Of a stretch of 64,000 bases of DNA, positions 35,600-56,528 are shown one piece after another. The number at the start of each line of letters is the position of its first letter. Within the stretch, counting starts at the first letter, position 1. Under the pieces are notes generated by a model. That model saw only the letters and a list, made by a program, of their open reading frames with translations. It searched no databases and was not told the origin of the DNA. Both the position numbers and the translations under genes were made by a program. Origin of the DNA: Synechococcus sp. CS-1325 (GTDB taxonomy: Bacteria; Cyanobacteriota; Cyanobacteriia; PCC-6307; Cyanobiaceae); NCBI GenBank assembly GCA_025128135.1, contig JAHLYW010000035.1, positions 38,845 through 102,844 of the forward strand, read 5' to 3'.

Positions 35600-36904
35600 G
35601 TGCCGCCCGATCCCAACCGCGACGCTTCAGCCCCGGCGCGCTTTGATGCCCAGGCCAGGCGGCGGCTGGTGGCCGTCGCGGCCCAGGGGGTGGCCAGCGG
35701 CACTCCTTACATGGTGGGCAGCAAACTGCTGCAGGGCTGGTTGACCGCCAGCAACGTGCCGCTCGGCCTGATCGGCCTGCTCGGGCTGGCGGAGCTTCCC
35801 TACACCCTGAAGATGTTCTGGGCGCCGCTGCTCGACCGTTGGCCGCTGGCCTGGCCCGATCGACGCCGGGGCTGGCTGCTGGTTCTGCAGCTCACCCTGG
35901 TGGCGGTGATCGGGGCGATGGCCCTGCTGCGGCCCAGCACCGACCCGGCCAGCCTGACGCTGATCGGGGTGATGGCTGTGCTGCTGGCGGTGGTGAGTGC
36001 AAGCCAGGACATTGCCGTGGATGCCTACCGCACCGACCTGCTGCCGGCCGCTGAACGCGGCGGCGGTGCCGCCGCCGCCTCGCTGGGCTACCGGGGGGCG
36101 ATGCTGGCGATCGGTGCCGGTGGCTTTGTGCTGGCCGGTCGCTTCGGCTGGCCGCTGGCGTTCCTGGCCGCCGCAGCCCTGATGCTGGCGGTGGTGCCGT
36201 TCACCCTGGCGGCGCCGCGGCTCGACCCGATCGTCCATCCGGTGTCGAGCCTGCGCCAGGCGGTGGTAGGGCCTGCCAGGGAGTTTCTCGGCCGCACGGG
36301 CGGCGGCCGGGCCCTGCTGATCCTGCTGTTGGTGTTGCTTTACCGCTGGCCTGATGGGCTGTTGGGGCTGATGGCAGTGCCGTTCCTGATCCAGCAGGGG
36401 TTTGCGCCGGAGCTGATCGGCACGGTGCAGGCCGGCTGGGGCATCGCCGCCACCATGGCCGGCACGGTGCTGGGGGGCGTGCTGTTCGCGCGGCTGGGCA
36501 TGAACCGCTCGCTGTGGTTGTTCGCGGTGGCCGGGGCGATCGGCAACCTGAGTTACTGGGCGCTGGCACGCTTCGGCGGCGGGGTGGCGGGATTGTTGGT
36601 GGCGGTGAGCCTGGAGAACCTGGCCGGCGGGATGGTGGGAGCGGTGTTCGTGGCTCTGTTGATGAGCTTGTGCAATCCACGCTTCTCCGCCACCCAATAC
36701 GCCCTGCTCTCCGGGGTCTATGCCCTGAGCCGATCGGTGCTGGCGGCCCCGGCGGGCGTGGTGGCTGAACAGGTGGGCTGGCCGAGCTTTTTCCTGTTCA
36801 CAGCTGTGGCATCACTGCCGGCCTTCCTGTTGATGCTGCGGCTCACCCCCTGGAGCGGCAGTGGGGTGATCGGCGCGTTTGATCCGGCGCGGGATTCCAG
36901 CTGA
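35600..36904 (+). CDS. AmpG-like major facilitator superfamily permease
   Basis: A 434-residue membrane protein with about 12 hydrophobic helices. The LAELPYTLKMFWAPLLDRWPL segment (about 53-73) and ASQDIAVDAYRTDLL (about 134-148) match the AmpG group of muropeptide/peptidoglycan fragment transporters; related cyanobacterial proteins include pigment-linked PucC types, but these two motifs favour AmpG. The start is GTG at 35600. No partner gene is adjacent; a 397-base unannotated gap follows. Confidence 0.87.
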   Translation: MPPDPNRDASAPARFDAQARRRLVAVAAQGVASGTPYMVGSKLLQGWLTASNVPLGLIGLLGLAELPYTLKMFWAPLLDRWPLAWPDRRRGWLLVLQLTLVAVIGAMALLRPSTDPASLTLIGVMAVLLAVVSASQDIAVDAYRTDLLPAAERGGGAAAASLGYRGAMLAIGAGGFVLAGRFGWPLAFLAAAALMLAVVPFTLAAPRLDPIVHPVSSLRQAVVGPAREFLGRTGGGRALLILLLVLLYRWPDGLLGLMAVPFLIQQGFAPELIGTVQAGWGIAATMAGTVLGGVLFARLGMNRSLWLFAVAGAIGNLSYWALARFGGGVAGLLVAVSLENLAGGMVGAVFVALLMSLCNPRFSATQYALLSGVYALSRSVLAAPAGVVAEQVGWPSFFLFTAVASLPAFLLMLRLTPWSGSGVIGAFDPARDSS

Positions 36905-37301
36905 GTGTTTCCTTGGCTGGACGCGGTGTGGCTGACTTGAACCAACGGGCTGGCGTTCTGGTTCGCACTTTGGAAATCCTGATCGCGATAATCACGGCCC
37001 CCCGACATTTCTTCTCTCCAGCATCACAACTCCTTGACGCATCTGCGGCGAATAGTTCACTGTTTGATTTGGGGTTCACCCCGTGCTGAATTGAACTCTG
37101 CCATGGCTTCACTGGAACGATCGTTATAGCAGCACAGTGGAGTGAAGAGTGGCAGGGCAAGGGAGCCTGCGGGCACTTTTTCCATGCAAAAATGATCTTT
37201 TGCTGCCTAAGTTCTTTCTGCAAAGGCTGAGAGGTGGCTGCAAAGTCCGTTTGTCTCTGGTTGGCGGCAAGGTTGCTCAAGGGCGACTTCGGGGACTGAA
37301 A
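36905..37301. other. Noncoding gap of 397 bases between the MFS gene and rlmN
   Basis: The largest gene-free stretch in the window, visibly poorer in GC than its surroundings (for example TTTTTCCATGCAAAAATGAT near 37180). Reading both strands I find no frame with cyanobacterial codon use or a recognisable short protein. It contains a loose stem, CAGG...CCTG (about 37152-37170), followed after six bases by TTTTT, which could end a small transcript. Both flanking genes run into it from opposite sides, so it could also be just their 3' ends. Confidence 0.5.
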
Positions 37302-38369
37302 TCACCCCGCAGACACCCGCCTGCGTAGCTGACCGCAGGCGGCATTTTCATCCAGGCCACGGCTGGCGCGCACGCTCACCGCCACATGGCGCAGCTCAAG
37401 GGCCGCCTTGAAGGCTGCGACCCGCTCCGGACTTGGACGCTGAAAATCTTCCTCGTCGATCGGGTTGTAGGCGATCAGATTGACGTGGCTCTGGAAGCCG
37501 CGCAACAACTGCGCCAGTGCCGCCGCCTGGCGCGGGTGATCGTTGAGTCCGCCCAGCAGGATGTACTCGAAGCTGATCCGCCGGCCGGTGGAGGCCACGT
37601 AGTTGCGGCAATCATCGAGCAGCTCGTTGATCGGATAAGCGTGGGCGGTGGGGATCAACTCTTCGCGCAGTCTTTGGTCGGGTGCATGCAGGCTCACGGC
37701 CAGGGTGAACTGGGCGCGACCCAGTCGCTCCATGGCCAGGCTGGCCAGCTTCGGCATCTGGCTGGCCACCCCCACCGTGCTCACGGTGATCTGGCGCTGG
37801 GCCATGCCCAGATCGGTGCAGAGGCAGTCGATGGCATCAAGAACGGCTTCGGTGTTGAGCAGCGGCTCACCCATGCCCATGAACACCACGTGGCTGGGGC
37901 GTTGCTCCATCACCTCACGGATGGCCAACACCTGGTCGATGATCTCGTGCACCTGGAGGGAACGCTCCAGGCCCCCCTTGCCCGTGGCGCAGAACCGGCA
38001 GCCCATCGGGCAGCCCACCTGGCTGGACACACAGACCGTCAGACGATCCCGGCTGGGAATCCCCACCGTTTCGAGGCTGAGACCATCAGCGGTGGAGAGC
38101 AGCAACTTGGTGGTGCCATCCCGGGCCACGCTGCGTTTCAACTCTGTGGAACGGCCGATCGGTTCCGCGCCCGCGGTCGGCCAGTCCTGGCTCAGTTGTT
38201 CGCTCCACAGCTTCGGCAGGCCCTTGATCCGATCAATGCTGCGGGCGCCCTTGGCGTAGATCCCATCGTGCAGCTGGCGGCCCCGGTACCGGGGCTGGCC
38301 CTGGGCCACCGCCAGGTTCTCCAGTGCTTCCAGCCGTTGGCCCAGCAGGGGCCGACCACTCAGGGCCAC
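37302..38369 (-). CDS. rlmN: Dual-specificity 23S rRNA A2503 / tRNA A37 methyltransferase RlmN
   Basis: A 355-residue radical SAM enzyme methylating C2 of A2503 in 23S rRNA. The cluster motif is [11 protein letters not shown] (C-x3-C-x2-C, about 119-129), the [11 protein letters not shown] segment follows, and the catalytic C-terminal cysteine is in [10 protein letters not shown] (about 340-349). The N-terminal [11 protein letters not shown] region is typical. Its start overlaps the hli gene by ten bases, so it is the last gene of the RNA polymerase operon in this reading. Confidence 0.95.
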   Translation of the reverse strand: MALSGRPLLGQRLEALENLAVAQGQPRYRGRQLHDGIYAKGARSIDRIKGLPKLWSEQLSQDWPTAGAEPIGRSTELKRSVARDGTTKLLLSTADGLSLETVGIPSRDRLTVCVSSQVGCPMGCRFCATGKGGLERSLQVHEIIDQVLAIREVMEQRPSHVVFMGMGEPLLNTEAVLDAIDCLCTDLGMAQRQITVSTVGVASQMPKLASLAMERLGRAQFTLAVSLHAPDQRLREELIPTAHAYPINELLDDCRNYVASTGRRISFEYILLGGLNDHPRQAAALAQLLRGFQSHVNLIAYNPIDEEDFQRPSPERVAAFKAALELRHVAVSVRASRGLDENAACGQLRRRVSAG

Positions 38370-38547
38370 ACCAGCAGCCCGTGACCGAGAACCTTTTCGA
38401 CCGCCAGCAGTGCCAGGAAACCGAGCATGGCGAAGCGGCCATTCAGCCGCTCCGTGTGGGTGTGGAAGCCGAAGCGCGGCAGCCGCCGTTGCGGCACCAG
38501 CTTCGGCACCAGTGGTGGCCGTGGTGCCCGTGGTTCAGTGGTCGCCA

Positions 38548-38548
<1 letters not shown>
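38360..38548 (-). CDS. hli: High-light-inducible protein (one-helix LHC-like)
   Basis: A 62-residue protein with the chlorophyll-binding motif [11 protein letters not shown] (about 33-43) in a single helix ending in [10 protein letters not shown]. Hlips bind chlorophyll and carotenoid, dissipate excess energy and help PSII assembly and chlorophyll synthesis. The 30-residue Pro/Arg-rich N-terminus is soluble. Unusually placed: its ATG shares a base with the rpoC2 stop (TGATG) and its end overlaps rlmN by ten bases, so it is locked into the RNA polymerase operon. Confidence 0.93.
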
Positions 38549-44597
<6,049 letters not shown>

Positions 44598-44649
44598 GAA
44601 CGGAAGGCGCGCGGACGTCGAGTGAAACGAAAGGAATCAGGCTGGGTGG

Positions 44650-47940
<3,291 letters not shown>

Positions 47941-48269
47941 GCGTGGACCTGCTGAACGGAAGGGGAAGGTGAGAGGGGGCCCGAAGGCGGAATCATCGGA
48001 AGGGGATGGTCCGTCGTGGGCATTGCCGGAGCCAGGATGGCGGTGTTCAGAATTGCCTTGAGCGCAAAGGCCTGGGGATTTTGGCTTGAGCGGCGGCGAC
48101 GAACGCGATCGGAAAGTGGTGAGCCATCTCCGGCAGGGCAGCCGGAATCACGGGTCCTCGTGTCTGTGGGGAAGACACGAGACCGGGATGTGATCACGCA
48201 CTCATGGAGCTCGTCTCAAGGCTGCCGACGTCGATGATGGAGCGCGCGCGCTGCCAAACCAATAAAACA
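47941..48269 (-). promoter_or_regulatory. Leader region between tatD and rpoB, with a 9-bp hairpin
   Basis: This 329-base gap precedes the RNA polymerase genes. At 48157-48181 a perfect inverted repeat, CTCGTGTCT and AGACACGAG with a 7-base loop, can form a stable hairpin about 215 bases before the rpoB start. No T-run follows in either direction. It is a candidate for RNA processing, attenuation or protein binding that would let rpoB expression differ from the upstream rpsT-tatD genes. No gene is seen in the gap; promoter boxes cannot be assigned with confidence. Confidence 0.45.
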
Positions 48270-49124
48270 TCATACACATTGATCGCCAAGCTGGTTGGGA
48301 AGGCCAAATAGGCGTACCGCATTCGCGGTGCTGGCAGCGGCGACCTGGCTGAGGGTTTCGCCTCGCAACGCGGCCAGTCGCTCGGCCACCGCCAGCACGA
48401 AGGCCGGCTCATTGCGCTTTCCCCGCCGGGGAACCGGGGCAAGAAAGGGGCAGTCGGTTTCGATCAGATAGCGATCAGCGGGTACCAGACGGGCGCAGGC
48501 GTGGGTATCCGCAGCGCTGGCGAAGGTGACGGTGCCGCTGAAACTGATCAGGAAACCAAGATCCAGAAATGCCGTCATCTGCTCGGGAGTCCCTCCCCAG
48601 CAGTGCATCACCCCACGCGGGCAGTGGCCCTCAGCCTGGAGCTGGCGCAGGGTTTCGAGCATGGGCTGCGCCGCATCCCGGCAGTGGATGATCACCGGCA
48701 GGCCAAGTTCCACAGCCAGCGCCAGCTGGGGGAGGAGCATGGCTCTCTGCACCTCCAGGTTCGCTGCCTTGAAGAGATCAAGGCCCAGCTCGCCGATGGC
48801 GACCACGCGGGAGTCCTGACGGGCGGCCTCTCGCAGCACGGCGGGGGTGTCGGCCTGCCAGTGCTGGGGATCGAGTGGGTGGACGCCGACTGAATAGCGC
48901 AGCTCGGGGAAACGATCGGCCAGGGCGCGAATCGCCGGGATCTCCCCAGGCTCCACACAGGAGTGGAGCAGGGAAACCACGCCAGCCTGCCGCCAGCGCA
49001 GGGCGACCTGATCAAGATCGGCTTCGAAATTTCGGAAGACGACGTGACAGTGGCTGTCGATCAGAGCCGGCAAAGGAGCGAGCTCCGCACCGGTGGGCTG
49101 GGCTGGGCTGCTGGGGGCTGCCAT
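48270..49124 (-). CDS. tatD: TatD-family metal-dependent DNase
   Basis: A 284-residue TIM-barrel hydrolase. Metal-binding motifs are DSHCHVVF (about 22), GELGLDLF (about 101), IIHCRDA (about 140), MHCWGG (about 168) and [19 protein letters not shown] (about 219). The SHCH variant replaces the usual THCH/THAH. TatD enzymes remove 3' ends of DNA in repair. The ATG at 49124 is preferred over an upstream one at 49208 that lies near the end of rpsT. The rpsT-tatD-rpoB order is common in cyanobacteria. Confidence 0.92.
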   Translation of the reverse strand: MAAPSSPAQPTGAELAPLPALIDSHCHVVFRNFEADLDQVALRWRQAGVVSLLHSCVEPGEIPAIRALADRFPELRYSVGVHPLDPQHWQADTPAVLREAARQDSRVVAIGELGLDLFKAANLEVQRAMLLPQLALAVELGLPVIIHCRDAAQPMLETLRQLQAEGHCPRGVMHCWGGTPEQMTAFLDLGFLISFSGTVTFASAADTHACARLVPADRYLIETDCPFLAPVPRRGKRNEPAFVLAVAERLAALRGETLSQVAAASTANAVRLFGLPNQLGDQCV

Positions 49125-49161
49125 CTCCGTGTCCGTGGGGGCCTGAGGCGTTGGCGGCGGT

Positions 49162-50942
<1,781 letters not shown>

Positions 50943-51653
50943 GGTTGACGAACAGGCCGTTCTCCAGCACGCCCGGCAGATTGTTGATCCGGGGCTCCAG
51001 GCTGACTGGATCAGCGATTCCATCGGCGAAGCGCAGATCCAGCACCAGGTTTCCCTGGTCGGTGACCACCGGCCCGGCCTTACGAACAGCCATGCGCAGC
51101 TGCGCTTCGGCTCCCATCGCCTCCAGTTCCGCCTTCACCTGGCGCCAGGCACCCGGCAGCACTTCCACCGGCAGCAGGAAGTCGAGATTGAGCCGCTCCA
51201 CCAGCTTCGAGCTGTCCACCACCACCACGAACCGCCTGGCACGGCGAGCCACCAGCTTTTCCTGCACATGGCAGGCACCGCCGCCTTTGATCAGCTGAAA
51301 GCCGGGGTCCACCTCGTCGGCGCCGTCAATGGCCAGATCGATCTGCTCGATCGCGTTGAGGCTCTGGAGCGGGATGCCCAGCTCGGCGGCCAGCACCTCC
51401 CCCTGGAACGAGGTGGTGACACCGGTGATGTCGGAGAGCTCGCCGGAGCGCAGCTTGGCGCCGAGCGCCTGGATCATCAGAGCGGCAGTGGAGCCGGAAC
51501 CCAGGCCCAGCACCATGCCGTCCTGGATCTGCTCGACGGCGGCGGCGGCCACCGCCTGCTTCATGCGGCCCTGAAGATCAGCCATGGCAAGGCCTGCAAA
51601 ACGCCGTGACCGTAGCAACAGGCAGATCTCTGCCCCCCCTTCGGCGCGATGGA

Positions 51654-52856
<1,203 letters not shown>

Positions 52857-52886
52857 CTAGGGGGAATCCAGTTGGCCGTTCAGCGT

Positions 52887-53696
52887 TCAAGCCCTTTCAC
52901 CTGGTGAGAAAGCCGACCAGCGCAGCAGTCGCTGTGCCCAGGAGCGATCGGGCCGCAGCTCCAACCAGCGACCGCCGGGGTCCTGCGGCCGGCCAAGCGG
53001 GCAGGGTTGTGACGACGGGAAGGCACAGAGCGTGGAGGGGCAGGCGAACAGCGGCACCTCCGGGCGGCCGGGAAGCTGGCCCTGCCAGTGCTGGTGGACA
53101 TGGCCGAACAGCACCCCACGCACCAAAGGGCTCGCCGCCAGGAGCTCCAGCAGTGGTTCCGGATGCTGGAGAGCGATCGTATCGAGGCTGGGGCTGCCGA
53201 TCGCCACGGGGGGGTGATGGATGGCCAGCCAGGTGGGGGCGCTCGATCCAGCCAGTTGCCCTCGCAGCCATCGCAACTGGTGATCGTCCAAGCAGCCGGC
53301 CGGGCTGCCGGGACGATGGCTGGAGATCAGGATCAGGCGCCAGGGGCCCAGCTGGAGCGCTGCCGGTGCCAGCGCGGCCAGCCCGCCCAGGGCCTGCCGG
53401 ATCAGCGCCGGGTTGTCGTGATTGCCTGGCAGCAGGGCCAGGGGAATCCTCAGAGGGGTGAGCAGATCACACAGATGGCCATAGCCGGCCAGGCTTTCGT
53501 CCTGGCAGAGATCGCCGCTGATCAGCAGCAGGTCCGGTGGCCGCTCCAGCTGGGCGATGGCCTGCTCCAGCCCATGCCGGAGCTGTTCGTAGGGATTGAC
53601 ACCCCTGTAAACGCCTTGAGGATCTGCCAGCAGGTGGGGATCACTCAGCTGAAGAACGTGCAGGTTCCCGGACACGCCTTCGGGCAGGGCCGGCAT
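52887..53696 (-). CDS. CpdA-like metallophosphoesterase
   Basis: A 269-residue calcineurin-type phosphoesterase. The five metal motifs are LQLSDPHLL, LLLISGDLCQD, LALLPGNHDNP, AIHHPP and GVLFGHVHQHW, in the order found in class III cyclic nucleotide phosphodiesterases (CpdA/Icc), which hydrolyse cAMP. Substrate cannot be proven. ATG at 53696 is chosen; a TTG at 53720 adds eight residues. It is upstream of the Deg protease gene and diverges from the small Cys protein gene. Confidence 0.88.
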   Translation of the reverse strand: MPALPEGVSGNLHVLQLSDPHLLADPQGVYRGVNPYEQLRHGLEQAIAQLERPPDLLLISGDLCQDESLAGYGHLCDLLTPLRIPLALLPGNHDNPALIRQALGGLAALAPAALQLGPWRLILISSHRPGSPAGCLDDHQLRWLRGQLAGSSAPTWLAIHHPPVAIGSPSLDTIALQHPEPLLELLAASPLVRGVLFGHVHQHWQGQLPGRPEVPLFACPSTLCAFPSSQPCPLGRPQDPGGRWLELRPDRSWAQRLLRWSAFSPGERA

Positions 53697-53779
53697 CGGG
53701 AGCACTTGAAGGGCTTGCAACAGTTGGGATCAGCTCCCTTGTCGAGAGCTTAGGTTGCCCCCACAACGCAGCCACCGTC

Positions 53780-54073
53780 ATGGCCTCGATCCCACCTGGA
53801 ACCCTGAAACGGTGCGATCTCTGTCGGGTGGAGATCCGCGGGATGGTGGGTGGAAACGACCAGGTGGTGTTCAGTCAGGGGGCACCGGGCACCCGAGCCA
53901 AGCTGTGGGCACGGGTCTGTCAGTTCGTCAAGGAGCCGCAGCGCTGCATCAACCAGGAGGCCTCCCTGCGGGGCGAGGTGGGTGTCGACGATTTCTATGG
54001 GGAGCCCCCCGGTCTCGGGCCGATCGGTTCGGCCTCCGCTGGTGAGTCCCTGGGTGGGGCGCCGCCGGCCTGA
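53780..54073 (+). CDS. Small cysteine-containing protein, unknown function
   Basis: A 97-residue protein with C12-x2-C15 (KRCDLCRVE), then R-V-C and R-C-I-N further on (about 47 and 56), a possible metal-binding set in a basic domain (ARVCQFVKEPQRCINQEA). The tail is Gly/Pro-rich. I do not recognise a family, though the pattern has the look of a small conserved cyanobacterial protein. It stands about 195 bases before rimP and may have its own promoter. Confidence 0.65.
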   Translation: MASIPPGTLKRCDLCRVEIRGMVGGNDQVVFSQGAPGTRAKLWARVCQFVKEPQRCINQEASLRGEVGVDDFYGEPPGLGPIGSASAGESLGGAPPA

Positions 54074-54267
54074 GCCGGATCGCTTCCAGCCCGGCGTGAA
54101 AGGTCACCAGTCGGCAGCAACCGGCGCGATCGGCTGCAGACAGGGAATCACCTACGCTGAACTTGTGCCCGGCGGGCATCACCCGAATTCTTCCTGCTTC
54201 AGGACGGATCAGGGGCAGTTCTCTGCAGGAGCCGGTCGGGCTTCTCGAACCGCTCCCCTTCCCGGCG

Positions 54268-54735
54268 TTGACCCACCCCCTGATCGCTGATCTACGGCAA
54301 CTGGCTTGCCAGCAGGCCGCTGACGCCCAGCTCTCTGTGGTGGACGTCCAGATTCAGAGCAACCGCCTCCCCCTCAGCCTGTTGATTCAGGTTCGACGGT
54401 CCGATGGTGGTGACGTCAACCTGGATGAATGTGCCCGTTTCAGCGGGGCGATCAGCGAGCGTCTCGACAGCAGCGACCTGTTGAGCGAGCCCTATGTTCT
54501 GGAGATCAGCAGCCCGGGCATCGGCGAGGAACTCCTCGATGACCGGGACTTTCGCAGTTTTCGCGGGTTTCCCGTGGAAGTTCGCTTTCTGGATGGGGCT
54601 GGTGCCGTCGTCGCCCGCGAAGGCCTGCTGCTGGAGCGGGACGAGCAGTTCGTCTGCCTCAACCTGCACGGACGCACCAGCCGCATTCCCCGCGCCGATG
54701 TGCTGGGTGTTCGGCTGACCACTCCCGAGGGCTGA
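54268..54735 (+). CDS. rimP: Ribosome maturation factor RimP
   Basis: A 155-residue protein for 30S maturation. It has the RimP order: an N-terminal domain (DAQLSVVDVQIQSNRLPLSLLIQV), D-x-C-A-R-F-S/x-G-A-I-S-E-R-L-D (about 56-71), the conserved YVLEISSPGI segment (about 79-88), and a C-terminal SH3-like domain (LHGRTSRIPRADVLGVRL). The start TTG at 54268 (THPLIADLRQLA) suits the family; the frame upstream is not conserved. It leads the rimP-nusA-ylxR-infB operon. Confidence 0.9.
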   Translation: MTHPLIADLRQLACQQAADAQLSVVDVQIQSNRLPLSLLIQVRRSDGGDVNLDECARFSGAISERLDSSDLLSEPYVLEISSPGIGEELLDDRDFRSFRGFPVEVRFLDGAGAVVAREGLLLERDEQFVCLNLHGRTSRIPRADVLGVRLTTPEG

Positions 54736-54828
54736 TCACGCCCCAGGCCTGAGCAGCCCGTGGGTTCTTTCCTCCCTGCTCAGATCAGCTCCTTTCACCT
54801 CACCTCACTCACCCTCCCGTTTCACCCC

Positions 54829-56190
54829 ATGGCCCTTGTTCTTCTCCCTGGATTGCAGAATCTGATCGAGGACATCAGCGATGAGAAGAAGCTGCCCACC
54901 CAGGTGGTGGAGGCCGCCCTGCGGGAAGCCTTGCTCAAGGGCTATGAGCGCTACCGCCGCACCCTCTATCTCGGTATCAGTGAAGATCCGTTTGAAGAGG
55001 ATTATTTCAGCAACTTTGATGTTGGCCTGGACCTCGAGGAGGAGGGCTATCGGGTTCTGGCCAGCAAGATCATCGTGGAAGAGGTGGAAAGTGACGACCA
55101 CCAGATCGCCCTCGCCGAGGTTCAGCAAGTGGCGGAAGATGCCCAGATCGGCGACACGGTGGTGCTGGATGTCACCCCGGAAAAGGACGACTTTGGCCGC
55201 ATGGCCGCCTCCACCACAAAACAGGTGTTGGCGCAGAAACTCAGGGATCAGCAACGACGCATGATTCAGGAGGAGTTCGCTGATCTCGAAGACCCCGTAC
55301 TCACCTCCAGGGTCATTCGCTTTGAACGTCAGTCGATCATCATGGCGGTGAGTTCAGGCCTGGGGCGCCCGGAGGTGGAAGCTGAATTGCCCCGCCGCGA
55401 CCAGCTCCCCAACGACAACTACCGTGCCAACGCCACCTTCAAGGTCTTTCTCAAGGAGGTGTCCGAGGTGGCGCGCCGCGGTCCCCAGCTGTTCGTCTCG
55501 CGGGCCAATGCCGGCCTGGTGGTGTATCTCTTCGAAAATGAAGTTCCCGAGATCCAGGAAGGCTCGGTGCGAATCGTGGCTGTGGCGCGGGAAGCCAATC
55601 CACCCTCCCGTTCCGTCGGTCCACGCACCAAGGTGGCTGTTGACAGCGTCGAGCGGGAGGTGGATCCGGTCGGAGCCTGCATCGGCGCCCGTGGCTCCCG
55701 CATCCAGCAGGTGGTCAATGAGTTGCGCGGCGAGAAGATCGACGTGATTCGCTGGTCGCCTGATCCCGGCCAGTACATCGCCAACTCGCTCAGTCCGGCC
55801 AGGGTGGAGATGGTGCGGCTGGTGGACCGCGAAGGGCATCACGCCCACGTGCTGGTGCCGCCCGATCAACTCAGCCTGGCGATCGGTCGCGAGGGCCAGA
55901 ATGTGCGGCTGGCGGCCCGTCTCACCGGCTGGAAGATCGATATCAAGAATGCGCTCGAGTACGACCAGGTGGCGGAAGATGCCAAGGCGGCCGAGCTGAT
56001 CGGCCTTCGCGAGGAGGATGAACGGGAACAGGCCGAGGCAGAAGCGCGGCTTGAGGCGGAGCAGGCGATCCGGGCCGAGGAGGATGCCCGGCTTCGCGAG
56101 CTGTATCCCCTGCCGGAAGACGACCTGGAGGAGGAGATGGAGGAGGGGATTGATGCTCCTGCCCCGACCGCCGAGGCACTGGACCGGTGA
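54829..56190 (+). CDS. nusA: Transcription termination/antitermination factor NusA
   Basis: A 453-residue protein: N-terminal RNAP-binding domain (about 1-125), S1 (about 140-200), and two KH domains (about 230-385) with GACIGARGSRIQQVVNELRGEKIDVI and SLAIGREGQNVRLAARLTG. After the KH domains comes a 65-residue acidic, Glu-rich, probably helical tail (EDEREQAEAEARLEAEQAIRAEE) instead of E. coli AR repeats, as in other cyanobacteria. ATG at 54829 is chosen; an upstream extension is not conserved. The stop overlaps ylxR by four bases (GTGA). Confidence 0.95.
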   Translation: MALVLLPGLQNLIEDISDEKKLPTQVVEAALREALLKGYERYRRTLYLGISEDPFEEDYFSNFDVGLDLEEEGYRVLASKIIVEEVESDDHQIALAEVQQVAEDAQIGDTVVLDVTPEKDDFGRMAASTTKQVLAQKLRDQQRRMIQEEFADLEDPVLTSRVIRFERQSIIMAVSSGLGRPEVEAELPRRDQLPNDNYRANATFKVFLKEVSEVARRGPQLFVSRANAGLVVYLFENEVPEIQEGSVRIVAVAREANPPSRSVGPRTKVAVDSVEREVDPVGACIGARGSRIQQVVNELRGEKIDVIRWSPDPGQYIANSLSPARVEMVRLVDREGHHAHVLVPPDQLSLAIGREGQNVRLAARLTGWKIDIKNALEYDQVAEDAKAAELIGLREEDEREQAEAEARLEAEQAIRAEEDARLRELYPLPEDDLEEEMEEGIDAPAPTAEALDR

Positions 56191-56465
56191 ACCCCGCTCC
56201 CACCCTGCGTCGTTGCGTCAGCTGCCGGCAACTGCGGGATCGACGCCTGCTCTGGAGGGTGATCCGCTTGCCGGGACGGGAGGTCGTCCTGGATCACGGC
56301 ATGGGCCGCTCCGCCTACCTCTGTCCCGCCAGCAGCTGCCTTGCCGATGCCAAACGACACAGGCGGCTGCAGCGAGCCCTGCGCTGTGAGGTGGTTCTCT
56401 CCATCTACGCCGCCCTTGATCAGCGCCTGGTGGAGGCACCCATCGCAGCCTCTGAGGCAAGATGA
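56187..56465 (+). CDS. ylxR: YlxR-family (DUF448) RNA-binding protein
   Basis: A 92-residue basic protein with the YlxR opening LRRCVSCRQLRDRRLLWRV and the G-R-S-A-Y-L-C-P (about 40-47) signature, in its usual place between nusA and infB. It likely binds RNA and nucleic-acid-associated complexes; recent work links relatives to RNase P. It starts at GTG 56187 overlapping nusA, which suggests coupled translation. Confidence 0.92.
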   Translation: MNPAPTLRRCVSCRQLRDRRLLWRVIRLPGREVVLDHGMGRSAYLCPASSCLADAKRHRRLQRALRCEVVLSIYAALDQRLVEAPIAASEAR

Positions 56466-56528
56466 ACAGTGGCCGCACCGTGCGTGGGGCTCGGCGGCAC
56501 CCGTTGCCCCGACCGATTGGAGACCTGA

